From: RI-92 sp037384645
GTDB taxonomy: Bacteria > Pseudomonadota > Gammaproteobacteria > UBA6429 > Thiohalophilaceae
Reading direction: 5' to 3'
DNA length: 40,071 nt
NCBI GenBank assembly: GCA_037384645.1
Contig: JARRNT010000034.1
Span: forward strand, 1 to 40,071
Part shown: positions 15,538-25,694 of the stretch, in pieces
Position numbering within the stretch: the stretch's first letter is position 1
Layout: each line of letters opens with the position of its first letter
The notes under the pieces: model-generated
Database searches by the model: none
Told to the model about the DNA's origin: nothing
What the model saw: the letters and a program-made list of their open reading frames with translations, nothing else
Made by a program: the position numbers and the translations under genes

Positions 15538-17629
15538 CCGCCCCACCTTGCTGTAAATAGCGCTGTTCCAGGTCATGGTCGCGTTCGAGTGGACCCGATT
15601 CAACCAGGGTATGATGCACAACCCCCAGACAGCGCGCCGTCTGTAACACCGATAGCAGATGCGTACGCTGATAGTTATCCAGTGCATCGTCAGTCAGGCG
15701 TTGCTCTATCCCCTGCATGACCGTGTTGTCTGCCAGACCGGTCGTGGCAAAGATGCCGTCCACCGCAAAGCGCCGGTTAAGTGCCTCTGCATCCAGGAAC
15801 GGCGCATTGAATTGCTTCTTCGGTGTCATGGCGAATTCAGCGGGAAACAATTGCGCATAGGTCCGACGCAACAAAACCTTGTCGCGCAGTCCATGCACCA
15901 CCGCCCGATCGGGCTGGGTTGACATTAACTGGCGCAGACGATGAGATAAAAAGGGTGTACGCCCTTCCAGGGTATTGGCCATTTCCATGCGATCGCCAAC
16001 CCAGTTGAGGATCAGGACGGGCAGATGTGTGCGGACAAAATAATTCTGCCAGAGCAGAACCGCCCACTGCGGATTGGCCAGCTCCGTCTCAATACCGGCC
16101 AGGCCCGCTGCAAACCAGCTGCGCACCGATGCCGCCTGCGAACGCAGCCACGCGTCACCGTCCTGCGCGCCCAGCAGGGCATGGGTAATGGTACGGATCT
16201 GTCCAAACAGGGGATGCGCTACCCCGAGCAATGCCAGGCTGTCGACAAAATCCTGGCCGGTGCCCTCTGCACTGGAACCGGATAGCCAGGGATTTTTTGC
16301 GTGGCCGGCAAATTTTGCCGCATAAAGGCCATCGCGCTGAAAATGGCCAAGCGGGTACCTGTCCAGCAATGCCATCACATCGTCAACCTTGTGCGCCTTG
16401 CCCCGGCCACGCATGACGTGCTTCCACCAGTTGGTATAACGAAAGCTGGGATAGCCGCAAAAGACTTCATCTGCGCCGTCACCCGTCAACACGCCCTGCA
16501 CGTACTGGCGGGTAAACAAACTCAACCACCACTTGGCAGCGCCATTGGTAAAGGGTTGCACAATCTCACTGGTCTGCACGGCCAGCGGATAGGCATAATT
16601 CAGTGCGGCGTCATCCACCCGTAGCAGATGCGGCTCCAGCTGCAGATGACGGGCAAAGCGGATGGCCTCCTGCGACTCGTCGTATCCGGCCTGGGTAAAA
16701 CCGACCGTAAATGACTTTAACGGGGCATGTTGTCCGGCAGTACGCGACAGCTCGAAGGCAATCGCCTTGGAATCAATACCGCCGCTCAGGTACACCCCCA
16801 GCTCCACGTCACTCAATAACCGATCACGCACCGATTCTGTCATGACCGGTTCGAATTGCCCGACCGTCGCCACCTCAGTGTCGGCGCGCGTGTTACGGAT
16901 GGCGGGCATGAACGACTGTAACCGGCATTGCATACCGGATTCACGGGTCACTGCTGACAATATCCCGCCGGGAGGAATTTGAATGATATGTTCGAAAGGC
17001 GTGCAAACGGGCTCGTACAAACCGACAAACTGACGCAACAGGCCTTCACGTTGCCAGCGACGGCCCGAAGTCAGACCTTTTATCTCACTGGCAAATTCCA
17101 GGCGGTTAGTGGAAAAGGCATATTCCGCCTGGAAGCTGGCAAAATCGCGGGTATTGGTCTGTGCCAGGTAACAAAACAGGGGTTTGACCCCGTAACGATC
17201 ACGATGCGCTACAAGCTCGCTACCATCGACGCGACTGATCACGAAGGCATACTCGCCCTCGAGCAGCTCGAACATGTCCTCGCCCAGGACCTTCCAGCCT
17301 TCTAACAGGGTTTCAGTGTCACTACGCGTACGAAAATCAACGGCGCGGGTACGCTGAATGGTCTGGCGCAGCTGCAAATGATTATAAACTTCGCCGTTGA
17401 AGACGATAACGTGCTGACCGTCCTGACTGAGCATGGGTTGTCTGCCGGCGGCGACATCCTGGAACGCGAGACGGTGATGGCTCAGCCACAGACCGGACCC
17501 GAACCATTCCTGGTAATCAGTATCACCCCGATGCGCAACCTGCGCGGCTGCACGTCGAAAGGCCTCACGCCTCCCGGGCGTTTCTGCCCTGGCCGCAGGG
17601 TGAAACAGGATACCGCTAAAACCGCACAT
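15521..17629 (-). CDS. asnB: Glutamine-hydrolysing asparagine synthetase
   Basis: Makes asparagine from aspartate, ATP and glutamine. The N-terminus MCGFSGILFHP leaves Cys2 as the glutaminase nucleophile; HRGDTDYQEWFG and HVIVFNGEVYNHLQLR are the class II amidotransferase motifs. The synthetase half carries the PP-loop GVYLSGGIDSKAIAFELS (about residue 288) and GVLTGDGADEVFCGYPSF. At 702 residues it is longer than the 550-650 usual in the family; the extra length seems to lie in the C-terminal half. This size is also seen in asparagine-synthetase-like modifying enzymes, so a role in modifying an envelope or peptide substrate is possible. It stands alone, so context does not decide. Confidence 0.88.
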   Translation of the reverse strand: MCGFSGILFHPAARAETPGRREAFRRAAAQVAHRGDTDYQEWFGSGLWLSHHRLAFQDVAAGRQPMLSQDGQHVIVFNGEVYNHLQLRQTIQRTRAVDFRTRSDTETLLEGWKVLGEDMFELLEGEYAFVISRVDGSELVAHRDRYGVKPLFCYLAQTNTRDFASFQAEYAFSTNRLEFASEIKGLTSGRRWQREGLLRQFVGLYEPVCTPFEHIIQIPPGGILSAVTRESGMQCRLQSFMPAIRNTRADTEVATVGQFEPVMTESVRDRLLSDVELGVYLSGGIDSKAIAFELSRTAGQHAPLKSFTVGFTQAGYDESQEAIRFARHLQLEPHLLRVDDAALNYAYPLAVQTSEIVQPFTNGAAKWWLSLFTRQYVQGVLTGDGADEVFCGYPSFRYTNWWKHVMRGRGKAHKVDDVMALLDRYPLGHFQRDGLYAAKFAGHAKNPWLSGSSAEGTGQDFVDSLALLGVAHPLFGQIRTITHALLGAQDGDAWLRSQAASVRSWFAAGLAGIETELANPQWAVLLWQNYFVRTHLPVLILNWVGDRMEMANTLEGRTPFLSHRLRQLMSTQPDRAVVHGLRDKVLLRRTYAQLFPAEFAMTPKKQFNAPFLDAEALNRRFAVDGIFATTGLADNTVMQGIEQRLTDDALDNYQRTHLLSVLQTARCLGVVHHTLVESGPLERDHDLEQRYLQQGGAVSPAA

Positions 17630-17952
17630 GCGCCGACTGTACTCCTGCTATCAAGCGCCTCAGTATGACAGGCTCTGGACAGACGCCCAGCCCCAGGCTT
17701 GCGGCCAAATCCCGTTCCCTGGCACGGGTCAGGTCATCAATAAGGCTGGTTCGTGTAATACGCTGCACTAGCAAAATGCCTCAAGTGCACTCAGGAACCT
17801 CATCCTGCAGTCGCACAAGTGATTGACATATTTTGTCTTCTGAATTGAGCTAAAATTACATTTACATATGTTACTGTACTGATATATTACCATATTATTT
17901 TTAATTCAATATAGACCGAACAGTACGAGAACAAACTGATACGCCCCCGAAC
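17630..17952. other. Intergenic region between asnB and the HD-GYP gene
   Basis: No gene seen. Divergent promoters for both flanking genes must lie here. The half next to 17953 is very AT-rich. A TTGACA at 17823 is followed by TAAAAT only after 22 bases, too far for a standard promoter, so I do not call it. Confidence 0.4.
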
Positions 17953-19020
17953 ATGTTAAACATTGTCATCCTCGATGATCAGGAAGTCACGGTTCGTCTG
18001 CTGGCGAAATTCATCAGCAGTATAACGGAATTTCCTGACCTGCAGCTTTACACCTTCACGGATGAACGTGAGGCCATTAGCTGGCTGCTGAAAAATCAGG
18101 CGGACCTGATCCTGATCGATTATCGCCTGAATACCATGTCAGCGACAGATGTCATCTCGGTGATCCGCCTGTATCCACGCCACCACACCGTGCCCATCAT
18201 CGTCGTGACCGAATTCGATAAAAAACAGGTTCTGTATGAAGCACTCGATGCAGGTGCCAACGACTTTCTGGCCAAACCTATCGATGCCATTGAGTGCACC
18301 AAGCGTTGCACCAATATGCTCCGTCTTCGCACCCACCAGGTGGCACTGGAAAACCATAATTACTCACTGACCCAACAGCTTGAGGCCTCACTCAAAGATA
18401 CCCTGATCCGGCTGGCACGCGCCGGTGAATTTCGTGACGCCAATACTGGCAACCACATCCTGCGCATGGCGCGTTTCTCACGACTGATTGCTGAACAGAT
18501 CGGACTGGATAGTGAGGTCTGCGAACTGATCGAAATGGCCTCGCCGATGCACGATATCGGCAAAATCGGTATCCCCGATCATGTCCTGTTAAAACAATCG
18601 GAACTGGATTCCGTTGAGTGGGAAACCATGAAACGCCATACGACCATCGGCCACGAAATACTGTCCGGGTCGAACTCAAAATATCTGAAAATGGCCGCCA
18701 GTATTGCGCTTAATCATCATGAAAAATTTGATGGAACGGGTTACCCCGATGGCAAACGCGGGGACATGATTCCCATCGAGGCACGCATCGTCGCCGTTGC
18801 CGATGTCTTCGATGCGCTCATGACCAAGCGGCCCTACAAGGAAAAATGGGGCCTGCAGGACGCGGTACAATATCTGCGTAACAATAGCGGTGCGCATTTT
18901 GACCCGAAATGCGTCAAGGCCTTTGTCCAGCAACTGGATAAGGTCAAACTGGTCATCAACGAATTATACGATAAAGATAACATTATTTCGCTGTACGGCC
19001 AGAATCACTACCAGATTTAG
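17953..19020 (+). CDS. rpfG: HD-GYP response regulator (RpfG-like c-di-GMP phosphodiesterase)
   Basis: A 355-residue two-domain protein. Residues 1-120 form a receiver with intact acidic pocket (Asp8, Asp9), phospho-acceptor Asp56 (LILIDYRLN) and Lys108 (FLAKPIDA). Residues about 145-345 form an HD-GYP domain with HD at 200-201 (MHDIGKIGIPDHVL) and the GYP signature HHEKFDGTGYPDG (about 255-267), the metal-binding set of active c-di-GMP hydrolases. Full domain order and the following rpfF point to RpfG of the DSF system, which lowers c-di-GMP when the sensor RpfC phosphorylates it. It reads in the same direction as rpfF, 182 bases away. Confidence 0.88.
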   Translation: MLNIVILDDQEVTVRLLAKFISSITEFPDLQLYTFTDEREAISWLLKNQADLILIDYRLNTMSATDVISVIRLYPRHHTVPIIVVTEFDKKQVLYEALDAGANDFLAKPIDAIECTKRCTNMLRLRTHQVALENHNYSLTQQLEASLKDTLIRLARAGEFRDANTGNHILRMARFSRLIAEQIGLDSEVCELIEMASPMHDIGKIGIPDHVLLKQSELDSVEWETMKRHTTIGHEILSGSNSKYLKMAASIALNHHEKFDGTGYPDGKRGDMIPIEARIVAVADVFDALMTKRPYKEKWGLQDAVQYLRNNSGAHFDPKCVKAFVQQLDKVKLVINELYDKDNIISLYGQNHYQI

Positions 19021-19202
19021 CACAACAACTCGTATTCACCCACACCTTCGGTCAATCTCCATATTTTATATAATGCATTTAATTTATATTCTTAAATAAA
19101 AAACGAATCTGCGATTAATTTTTTATCTGTGACTATTGGTCGAATGGCAATTGTGTTGCTATATTCGATAGAGACTTTTTACTTTGCAGAGCGAGTCGTA
19201 AA

Positions 19203-20036
19203 ATGGATGTTGCAGAACTAAAGTTACTTGATACTTCAAATTTTAAGCAGATTGAATTTGATTACGACCATGAGCAACAGACGGCGTCAATTATATTCAA
19301 TCCGATTGGTCGACCGTGTTTTAATCTCGACTTACTTGAAGAACTGGAAGCATCCCAGCAGCTTCTTAAAAACAATAACTTAAACCCAACCCATTTACTC
19401 GTGTTGTCGAACGTCAAGGGCGTGTTTTCCTTCGGCGGTGATTTGCGGCATTTTGCCAGACTCATCCGGTCCCAGGACCTGATGGGCCTGTCCCGTTACA
19501 TGAAGCTGTGCATCGATGTCCTGATGTCGACCAGTTATCTTTATAAACTGGAAAAGATTGCCGTGGTGCAAGGCGCCGCTTTTGGGGGTGGCTTTGAAGC
19601 TGCACTGAGTTGCTCAACCATTATTGCGGAACGTTCCGCGCAATTTGGCTTCCCTGAGCGTTTGTTCAATCTGTTCCCGGGAATGGGTGCTTACAGTTAC
19701 CTGATCCGTCGTGTCTCACCGGCCATTGCCCGACGCATTATCAGCTGTACCGAGCGCAATTATACCGCACAGCAAATGTACGATATGGGTATCGTCGATA
19801 TGGTAGTGGAAGATGGCACGGCACGTGAAGCGGCCATGGACTATGTTCGCGACAGGAGGCGCTATCAGAATGCCTATAACGCGATCCGGGAAGTCACGGA
19901 TTTCTATCACAAGGTCGACTACGATGAGCTGTACAAGATCGGTGAAAAATGGGTCAAAGCGGCGTTACAGCTGAGCGATCGCGACCTGCGCAAAATGGAT
20001 TTGATCGGCAAAGGCCAGGATAAATATATCTACTGA
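19203..20036 (+). CDS. rpfF: DSF synthase (enoyl-CoA hydratase family)
   Basis: Makes cis-2-unsaturated fatty acid signals (DSF) through dehydratase and thioesterase activities on acyl-ACP. The 277-residue protein shows the RpfF-specific crotonase pattern: FSFGGDLRHFARLI, IAVVQGAAFGGGFEAAL and the AERSAQFGFPERLFNLFPGMGAYSYL block. The two catalytic glutamates sit at residues 132 and 152, 20 apart as are Glu141 and Glu161 of Xanthomonas RpfF. That spacing, and FPGMGAYS, distinguish it from degradative enoyl-CoA hydratases. It lies between the rpfG-like gene and the convergent broken rpfC-type kinase. Confidence 0.93.
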   Translation: MDVAELKLLDTSNFKQIEFDYDHEQQTASIIFNPIGRPCFNLDLLEELEASQQLLKNNNLNPTHLLVLSNVKGVFSFGGDLRHFARLIRSQDLMGLSRYMKLCIDVLMSTSYLYKLEKIAVVQGAAFGGGFEAALSCSTIIAERSAQFGFPERLFNLFPGMGAYSYLIRRVSPAIARRIISCTERNYTAQQMYDMGIVDMVVEDGTAREAAMDYVRDRRRYQNAYNAIREVTDFYHKVDYDELYKIGEKWVKAALQLSDRDLRKMDLIGKGQDKYIY

Positions 20037-20081
20037 ATACCTGACTGCGACAACAAGACCTGGCACGAATGAATCGTATGC

Positions 20082-22519
20082 CTAGCTGTTTTTGCGCAAT
20101 TCATTCTTCAGATAATCAAACAGCATCTGGCGTGTTTCATTCAGGCTGTTTTGCAGGCTATTCAGGATATACTCGGCGTTGTCACTGTTCTCGAAACTTT
20201 CCCGGTCGATTTCGTAACATTTACGTGCTATCGCCTCGAGCTGCTTGGCCTTGACGTTACCTGCTATACCCTTGAGGCTGTGCATCTGCTCCTTAAACCC
20301 CCGGATATCCTGGCGTTCGAGTGCATACCTGATCTTGACCAGGTTCTTGTTGGCGCTCTCTATAAATATCTCAAACAGGGACGACAGGAACTCGCCTTCC
20401 AGCGCTTCTTTCGGGTAATTGGCAAATTCCGACGGGTCAAATACGATCGTTTGCAAAACTCTTGACAGATCGAAGCGTATACGTTGCCGGTTAGCAATCT
20501 TTTCCTCGTTGATCCTGGTGATGATCGCCGATAATTTCTGATAATCGATGGGTTTCTCAATATAGGCGTCAAAGTACAGTTTTGACTTATCGATAAACTC
20601 GGCCTGCACATTTGCAGACGCCAGGACTAAAGGGATCCTGTTATCGGGGACAGCATATTGATATAACTCGGCCACCTCGATGCCACTCATCTCCGGCATC
20701 TGCAGGTCAATAATGGCCATGTCGTAGTCATTCTCCTGCAACATGTCCAGGGCCTGAAACCCGTCTTCACACTCGCTGACAATATGGCCCATGGTTTCGA
20801 GCAACTCGCGCAGGACATAACGATTCGTCGGCTCATCGTCACAAATCAGGACATTCAGTCCGGTCACGGCACTGGGCGGTCGTTGCCGGAATGACGCGGC
20901 AACTGTAATCGGTGTCACCACGGTATCCTGACGGTGACTCTTGAAAAACAGGGAATGATACAGTTGCCGTGTATTGATTGGCACAGGCAGAATCGAATCA
21001 TAAAGCTCCACAATCTGCCTGTTATGTAATTTTTCCGGCCCCAGCAATATAAAATTAATACAATGTCTGACCTGTTGGCCGATTTTGGCAATGTACTCAT
21101 TGGCCTCCTCCGCCAATGAATAATCAATCACAACAGCGGCCGGCACCTTCTCGACTCCGGGGTTAGTGTAATACTCGATCACATTAAGATCGGCGTATGC
21201 ATCAACCGTGAAATCCCAGACTTCAACCGTCTGCTTGACCTGGTGTATCAGCTTGGGATCACGGGAAAATACCACGACATTTTGTTCAATTGTGATATTT
21301 TGCACTGCGGCAGTAATTTGCAGCGGCAATTCAAACCAGAATCGCGAACCCAACCCGACCTCTGACGACACCCCAATATTGCCGCCCATGTAATTGACCA
21401 GTCTTTTTGAAATTGCCGTGCCCAGACCGGTACCGCCGTATTTTCTTGTGATTGAAGCATCTTCCTGATGAAAACGTTCGAATATGCGATCCTTTGCCGA
21501 GTCCGAGATACCAATTCCCGTGTCTATGACCTCAAACCTGACGACCAACTCATCGCCCTGGCTTTTAACCGGGTACACATTAATCAACGTGTATCCCTGT
21601 TCGGTAAATTTAATTGCATTATTTGTCATGTTAATCAGGATCTGCGTAATCTTTGTCGGGTCACCATTAACATGTTCAGGTAAGAGCTCTGAAAAACGGG
21701 TCTCCATGAAATGTTATCGAGTTCGATATACCCACTCTCGATCTTGGAGTAATCAAGAATATTATTAATCAGTGAAAGCAGTACTTTAGATGATGTTGTA
21801 ATGACCTCGGCATACTCGCGCTGCTTATCATCGAGATTGGTTGCTATCAGCAATTCGCCCACGGTAGTCACACCGTTAAGCGGGGTTCGTAGCTCATGGG
21901 AGACATTCGCAAGAAAGTTTGACTTCTCCTCACTGGCCTGTGTTGCACGGGCCTTTTCATCAGCAAGTTGTTTCAGAACCAGACTTTCACGCCGCAGGAA
22001 CAGACCGATATACGCGGGAATGAGAACCAGGGAAACCAGGAACCAGAAAGCCATGGCCGGGTGTGTATGCCAGAATGGTCCGGTTATGATGGCAATCGTG
22101 GCACCGATCAGCGCCATGCTTGTCGCCCGCATCAACTCTTTGCGCCCGAAGCGGAAGGCATGCCCGATGATTATCCAGTAGAGAAGGAATACGATTGGCA
22201 ACATCACATCGGTAATCAGGGCCAGCGCGGTAGAAAAAAGGGCGATTTCAATAAATAACGCAAGCGTTCGGGAAAAAATGGGACTTAGTAAGCGAAAATA
22301 CTGGATGAAAAACATCACCAGCATAAAGGAGAAATAGATCAGGCTGAGGCTGATCTCCAACGAGATTGTGTGTGGGACTAAATCAAGGTGCGTAAAATAT
22401 TTGCTAATTTCCCGATAATTGATAATCATCATGTAGAGGAAAACGATGACTCCCCCTATCAGGCGAATACCAGCCTGCTCCAGTTCCTTCTCTTCCCTAA
22501 TCCGTTTTAATAATGTCAT
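20082..22519 (-). pseudogene. rpfC: RpfC-type hybrid sensor kinase, frameshifted with apparent deletion
   Basis: Two frames on the same strand together make one RpfC-like protein. The upstream frame (22519-21635) gives six or so membrane segments and the dimerisation domain with phospho-His208 (VSHELRTPLNG), then ends out of frame after SGYIELDNI. The downstream frame (from 21707) carries the ATPase (NNAIKFTEQG, DTGIGI, GGTGLGTAIS), a degenerate receiver, a full receiver with Asp in AIIDLQMPEMSG and a C-terminal Hpt with His in MHSLKGIAGN. At the junction near 21705 about 25 residues of the linker normal in the family are missing besides the shift. No Shine-Dalgarno precedes the downstream frame. 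The signal receptor for DSF may therefore be inactive, or the break could be an assembly error. Confidence 0.8.
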
Positions 22520-22734
22520 ATGCCGGTCTCAATAAACGCACCAATGTTGCAGGTATTCAGCAGAAATACTGGTGTTTTATGCCAAAAATTAATATTCGTA
22601 TTATATTTCAGCAGGTAAATTCTGTATACGCGATGGCCTTTTAGGGCGAGCTGGTGCATATTATGCTTTACTTAAGTACTCAGAGTAGAAACCCGGTAAT
22701 CGCTTAAATAGTCATGATGCTCAAGGGACACGGT

Positions 22735-23829
22735 ATGCACAGCGCATTCACTGACAAACGCGGACTGGCACAATTTGCCATACCGAACGATCGGCTTGCC
22801 TATAGCATACTCGCGCTTGACCTGGCGATTTACCTTGGCCTGGTGATGGCAACTGTCCTGGTCGATTCCCTTTTGCTTAAGAGCATATTCGGCATGCTGG
22901 CGGGATTCTTTATTGCCCAACTCTTTGTAATTGGCCATGACGCCGGACACAGCGCCTTTGTCCGGTCACGACGGGCTAATGCCATCATTGCCCGCATCAG
23001 CTTCCTCCCGGCACTGCATAATCTAACGCTTTGGCAATTTGTCCATAACCGTCTGCATCATGCATTCACGAATGTGAAAGGCTATAACTCCTGGTCGCCA
23101 CTTAGCTATGATGAATTTCAGTCCTTGTCATGCACTCGCCGCTGGCTTGAACGTCTCTATCGAAGCCCGGCGGGTCTGGGGATTTACTATCTGCGTGAAC
23201 GCTGGCTCAGGGACAAGTTTTTTCCCCGCCGGCATATTCCCGGCAAATATCATGCAGGTGGCTGGAAGGACTTTTATCTCAACATGCTGTTCCTGGTAAG
23301 CCTGGTAACTGGCGTCTGTACGCTGGCTTTATTTGCCGGACAAAGTCCCTGGCTTGCTGTCGTGTTTGCAGTCATTGTCCCGTTCGTCGTCTGGAACTAC
23401 GCGATGGGCCTGACAACCTATCAACAACACACCCATCCTCAGCTCTCGTGGTATCGTGATCTTGCCGAATATCGAAAAAATGTACACAACGCCAGCGAGG
23501 TAAGTATCTATATGCGTTATGCGTCCTGGTATCTGTTAATCACGCATAACTGTTATGTCCACCCCGTTCACCACCTTAATGCGCGCATCCCGTTATATAA
23601 ATTACATAAGGCTCAAGCTGCCTATATGCAAACCAACCCGAAGCAGGTTCATGTATTCCCGTTCAGCCTGTCATTACTGTTAACGACCATGCAAACCTGC
23701 AAGCTTTACGACTACAGCTTGCATCAATGGCTGGATTTTCATGGCAAACCCACCTCCCCCGCTATCGCAACAAAATCCGACTCCGCATCTGCCGAGATCA
23801 TTCCCCTGCGCAAATCCTCCGCCAGCTAA
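22735..23829 (+). CDS. Membrane fatty-acid desaturase
   Basis: Introduces a double bond into fatty acyl chains with a di-iron centre in the membrane. The 364-residue protein shows the three His boxes: HDAGH (VIGHDAGHSAF), HNRLHH (FVHNRLHHAF) and HPVHH (CYVHPVHHLN), and at least four membrane segments (AILALDLAIYLGL and following, LFLVSLVTGVCTLALFAG, VVFAVIVPFVVWNYAMG). The ATG at 22735 has AAGGGA six bases before it; two in-frame ATGs further up (22714, 22717) do not. It is divergent from the rpfC-type kinase; unsaturated acyl chains are substrates or products of DSF chemistry, so a link is possible but unproven. Confidence 0.88.
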   Translation: MHSAFTDKRGLAQFAIPNDRLAYSILALDLAIYLGLVMATVLVDSLLLKSIFGMLAGFFIAQLFVIGHDAGHSAFVRSRRANAIIARISFLPALHNLTLWQFVHNRLHHAFTNVKGYNSWSPLSYDEFQSLSCTRRWLERLYRSPAGLGIYYLRERWLRDKFFPRRHIPGKYHAGGWKDFYLNMLFLVSLVTGVCTLALFAGQSPWLAVVFAVIVPFVVWNYAMGLTTYQQHTHPQLSWYRDLAEYRKNVHNASEVSIYMRYASWYLLITHNCYVHPVHHLNARIPLYKLHKAQAAYMQTNPKQVHVFPFSLSLLLTTMQTCKLYDYSLHQWLDFHGKPTSPAIATKSDSASAEIIPLRKSSAS

Positions 23830-23944
23830 TTAAACAAAACGACTAAACCAGTCGCCGGGCTATGTCTTTGACTTCAGGTGCGCGTGAGCGCGTGCCTCTT
23901 TAGTTACGGGCAAGAATGGCGCGCAATCACGCCTGGCAGGCACA

Positions 23945-23961
23945 TTCACCAAGTTGGTGCA
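23945..23961 (+). promoter_or_regulatory. NtrC-type binding site
   Basis: TTCACCAAGTTGGTGCA differs at two or three positions from the E. coli glnA strong site TGCACTAAAATGGTGCA and keeps its 17-base dyad. It lies about 165 bases upstream of the sigma-54 element, a usual enhancer distance. Confidence 0.65.
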
Positions 23962-24125
23962 AAATTGCCAGGAAACAATCCCTAAATCAATTTTTGCACC
24001 ACATCTGTATTTACGCCCTCATTTTTGCATCGTGGTTGTGCATAAGAAGCAGTTCATTTTGGTGCATATATTGCGCCGCTAAATCTTCTTTATCAATTTC
24101 AGTCAGTTAGCCTGGCCAGCCGATC

Positions 24126-24140
24126 TGGCACACGATTTGC
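24126..24140 (+). promoter_or_regulatory. Sigma-54 (-24/-12) promoter of the nitrate importer operon
   Basis: TGGCAC, five bases, TTGC: exactly the consensus, with GG at 24127-24128 and GC at 24139-24140 ten bases apart. Transcription should begin near 24151. Together with the NtrC box this points to activation under nitrogen limitation. Confidence 0.8.
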
Positions 24141-24233
24141 CAATAAGAATATGCTGATAAAGATATTGCGTTGCGGACGGGTAACTGTCCTGTATTAAAA
24201 CAACCAAACACTAACTGTGATTGCGAGGGAAGA

Positions 24234-25643
24234 ATGAAAAAACGATTAGCACGAACCCGGCGAGCATTTCGACTGCTCGGCGTATCGCTCGGTATTGGCC
24301 TGTCGCTTGTCATCGCAAGCCAAAGCCGTGCCGCCGTGGGACCACCCGAAAAGCCACAGCTGAAATTTGGCTTCATTAAGCTGACAGATATGGCACCACT
24401 GGCCATTGCTTATGAAAAAGGCTATTTCGAAGACGAAGGCCTGTACGTCACACTGGAGGCCCAGGCTAACTGGAAAGTCCTGCTCAATCGCGTTATCGAT
24501 GGTGAACTCGATGGCGCACATATGCTGGCCGGACAGCCACTCGGTGCCACCATCGGTATCGGCACCAAGGCACATATCATTACCTCCTTCAGCATGGACC
24601 TCAACGGTAATGGCATCACGGTTTCCAATGGCGTCTGGAAAAAGATGAAACATTATGTACCGATGAAGGATGGCAGGACGGAACACCCGATCAAGGCGAG
24701 TTACCTGAAGCCGGTCGTTGAGCAATTCAAAAAGGAAGGCAAACCCTTCAAGATGGGCATGGTCTTCCCTGTCTCCACACACAATTATTATTTACGTTAC
24801 TGGCTGGCAGCCGGTGGCCTCGAACCCGGTTTCTATGATCCTGCGCATGGCGATACCAGCGGGACCATCAAGGCGAATGTCCTGTTATCTGTCACACCGC
24901 CACCACAAATGCCTGCCACGCTGGAAGCCGGCACGATCGACGGTTATTGCGTCGGTGAACCCTGGAATGAACAGGCCATCGTCAAAGGCGTTGGTGTGCC
25001 GGTCGTCACCGACTATGAAATCTGGAAAAACAACCCGGAGAAAGTCTTTGGTGTCAGCGCGGCCTGGGCAAAAAAATATCCTAATACCTACATTCATGTA
25101 CTCAAGGCGCTGATTCGCGCAGCCAAATGGCTGGATGAGAACCACAACGCGCATCGTAAAGAGGCGGCAAAGATCCTGTCACGCAGCCAGTACGTGGGTG
25201 CTGACTACAATGTCATCGCCAAAAGCATGACTGGGACATTTGAATATGAGAAAGGCGATGTGCGTAAAGTCCCGGACTTCAACGTGTTCTTCCGTTATTA
25301 CGCTACCTATCCCTATTACAGTGACGCCATCTGGTTCCTGACCCAGATGCGGCGCTGGGGTCAGATACCAACGTACAAGCCAGATAGTTGGTATTTCAAG
25401 ATCGCGCGGGAAGTCTACAAACCGAAATACTATGACATCGCGGCCAAAGCGCTGATCAAGGAAGGCAAGATGAAGCCCGGTGACTTCCCGAACTTTGCCA
25501 GGGAAACCGGGTTTAAACCACCTACGTCAGAATTTATCGACGGCATCACCTATAACGGCAGAAAACCCAACGCCTACCTCGATAAATTCAAGATTGGTCT
25601 CAAGGGCAAGGAAAAGATCAAAGCTGGAAGAATACACCCGTGA
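24234..25643 (+). CDS. nasF: Nitrate ABC transporter, substrate-binding protein
   Basis: Binds nitrate in the periplasm for import (NrtA/NasF family). 469 residues with an N-terminal export signal of Tat-like character (RTRRAFRLLG, then a hydrophobic core ending QSRA). Mature residues carry the family's conserved blocks: LKFGFIKLTDMAPLAIAYEKG, VLLNRVIDGELDGAHMLAGQP, a long GMVFPVSTHNYYLRYWLAAGG region and IDGYCVGEPWNEQAI. The start at 24234 follows GAGGGA and begins the signal; an upstream in-frame start (24171) would put a non-signal stretch before it. It heads the operon importer-nirBD-nasA, with its own NtrC/sigma-54 control. Confidence 0.93.
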   Translation: MKKRLARTRRAFRLLGVSLGIGLSLVIASQSRAAVGPPEKPQLKFGFIKLTDMAPLAIAYEKGYFEDEGLYVTLEAQANWKVLLNRVIDGELDGAHMLAGQPLGATIGIGTKAHIITSFSMDLNGNGITVSNGVWKKMKHYVPMKDGRTEHPIKASYLKPVVEQFKKEGKPFKMGMVFPVSTHNYYLRYWLAAGGLEPGFYDPAHGDTSGTIKANVLLSVTPPPQMPATLEAGTIDGYCVGEPWNEQAIVKGVGVPVVTDYEIWKNNPEKVFGVSAAWAKKYPNTYIHVLKALIRAAKWLDENHNAHRKEAAKILSRSQYVGADYNVIAKSMTGTFEYEKGDVRKVPDFNVFFRYYATYPYYSDAIWFLTQMRRWGQIPTYKPDSWYFKIAREVYKPKYYDIAAKALIKEGKMKPGDFPNFARETGFKPPTSEFIDGITYNGRKPNAYLDKFKIGLKGKEKIKAGRIHP

Positions 25644-25694
25644 TGTGTATCGGTGTTTATTCATAACAATTGCAAGCAAGTGAGGTAAGTGACG

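Larger units (their letters stand above)
23830..24233. other. Regulatory region upstream of the nitrate importer
   Basis: A 404-base gap without a gene. It holds an NtrC-like box (23945-23961), further half-sites with GCACC/GGTGC at 23996-24000 and 24060-24065, and a sigma-54 -24/-12 element (24126-24140). The leader of about 80 bases before the ATG shows only a weak 4-bp hairpin and no terminator-like structure. Confidence 0.7.

Noticed and set aside
17823..17856. TTGACA ... TAAAAT promoter before the HD-GYP gene
   Set aside because: The spacing of 22 bases is too long for sigma-70.
24151..24233. ANTAR target in the importer leader
   Set aside because: Only one 4-bp hairpin with an eight-base loop is present; no twin hairpin or terminator.
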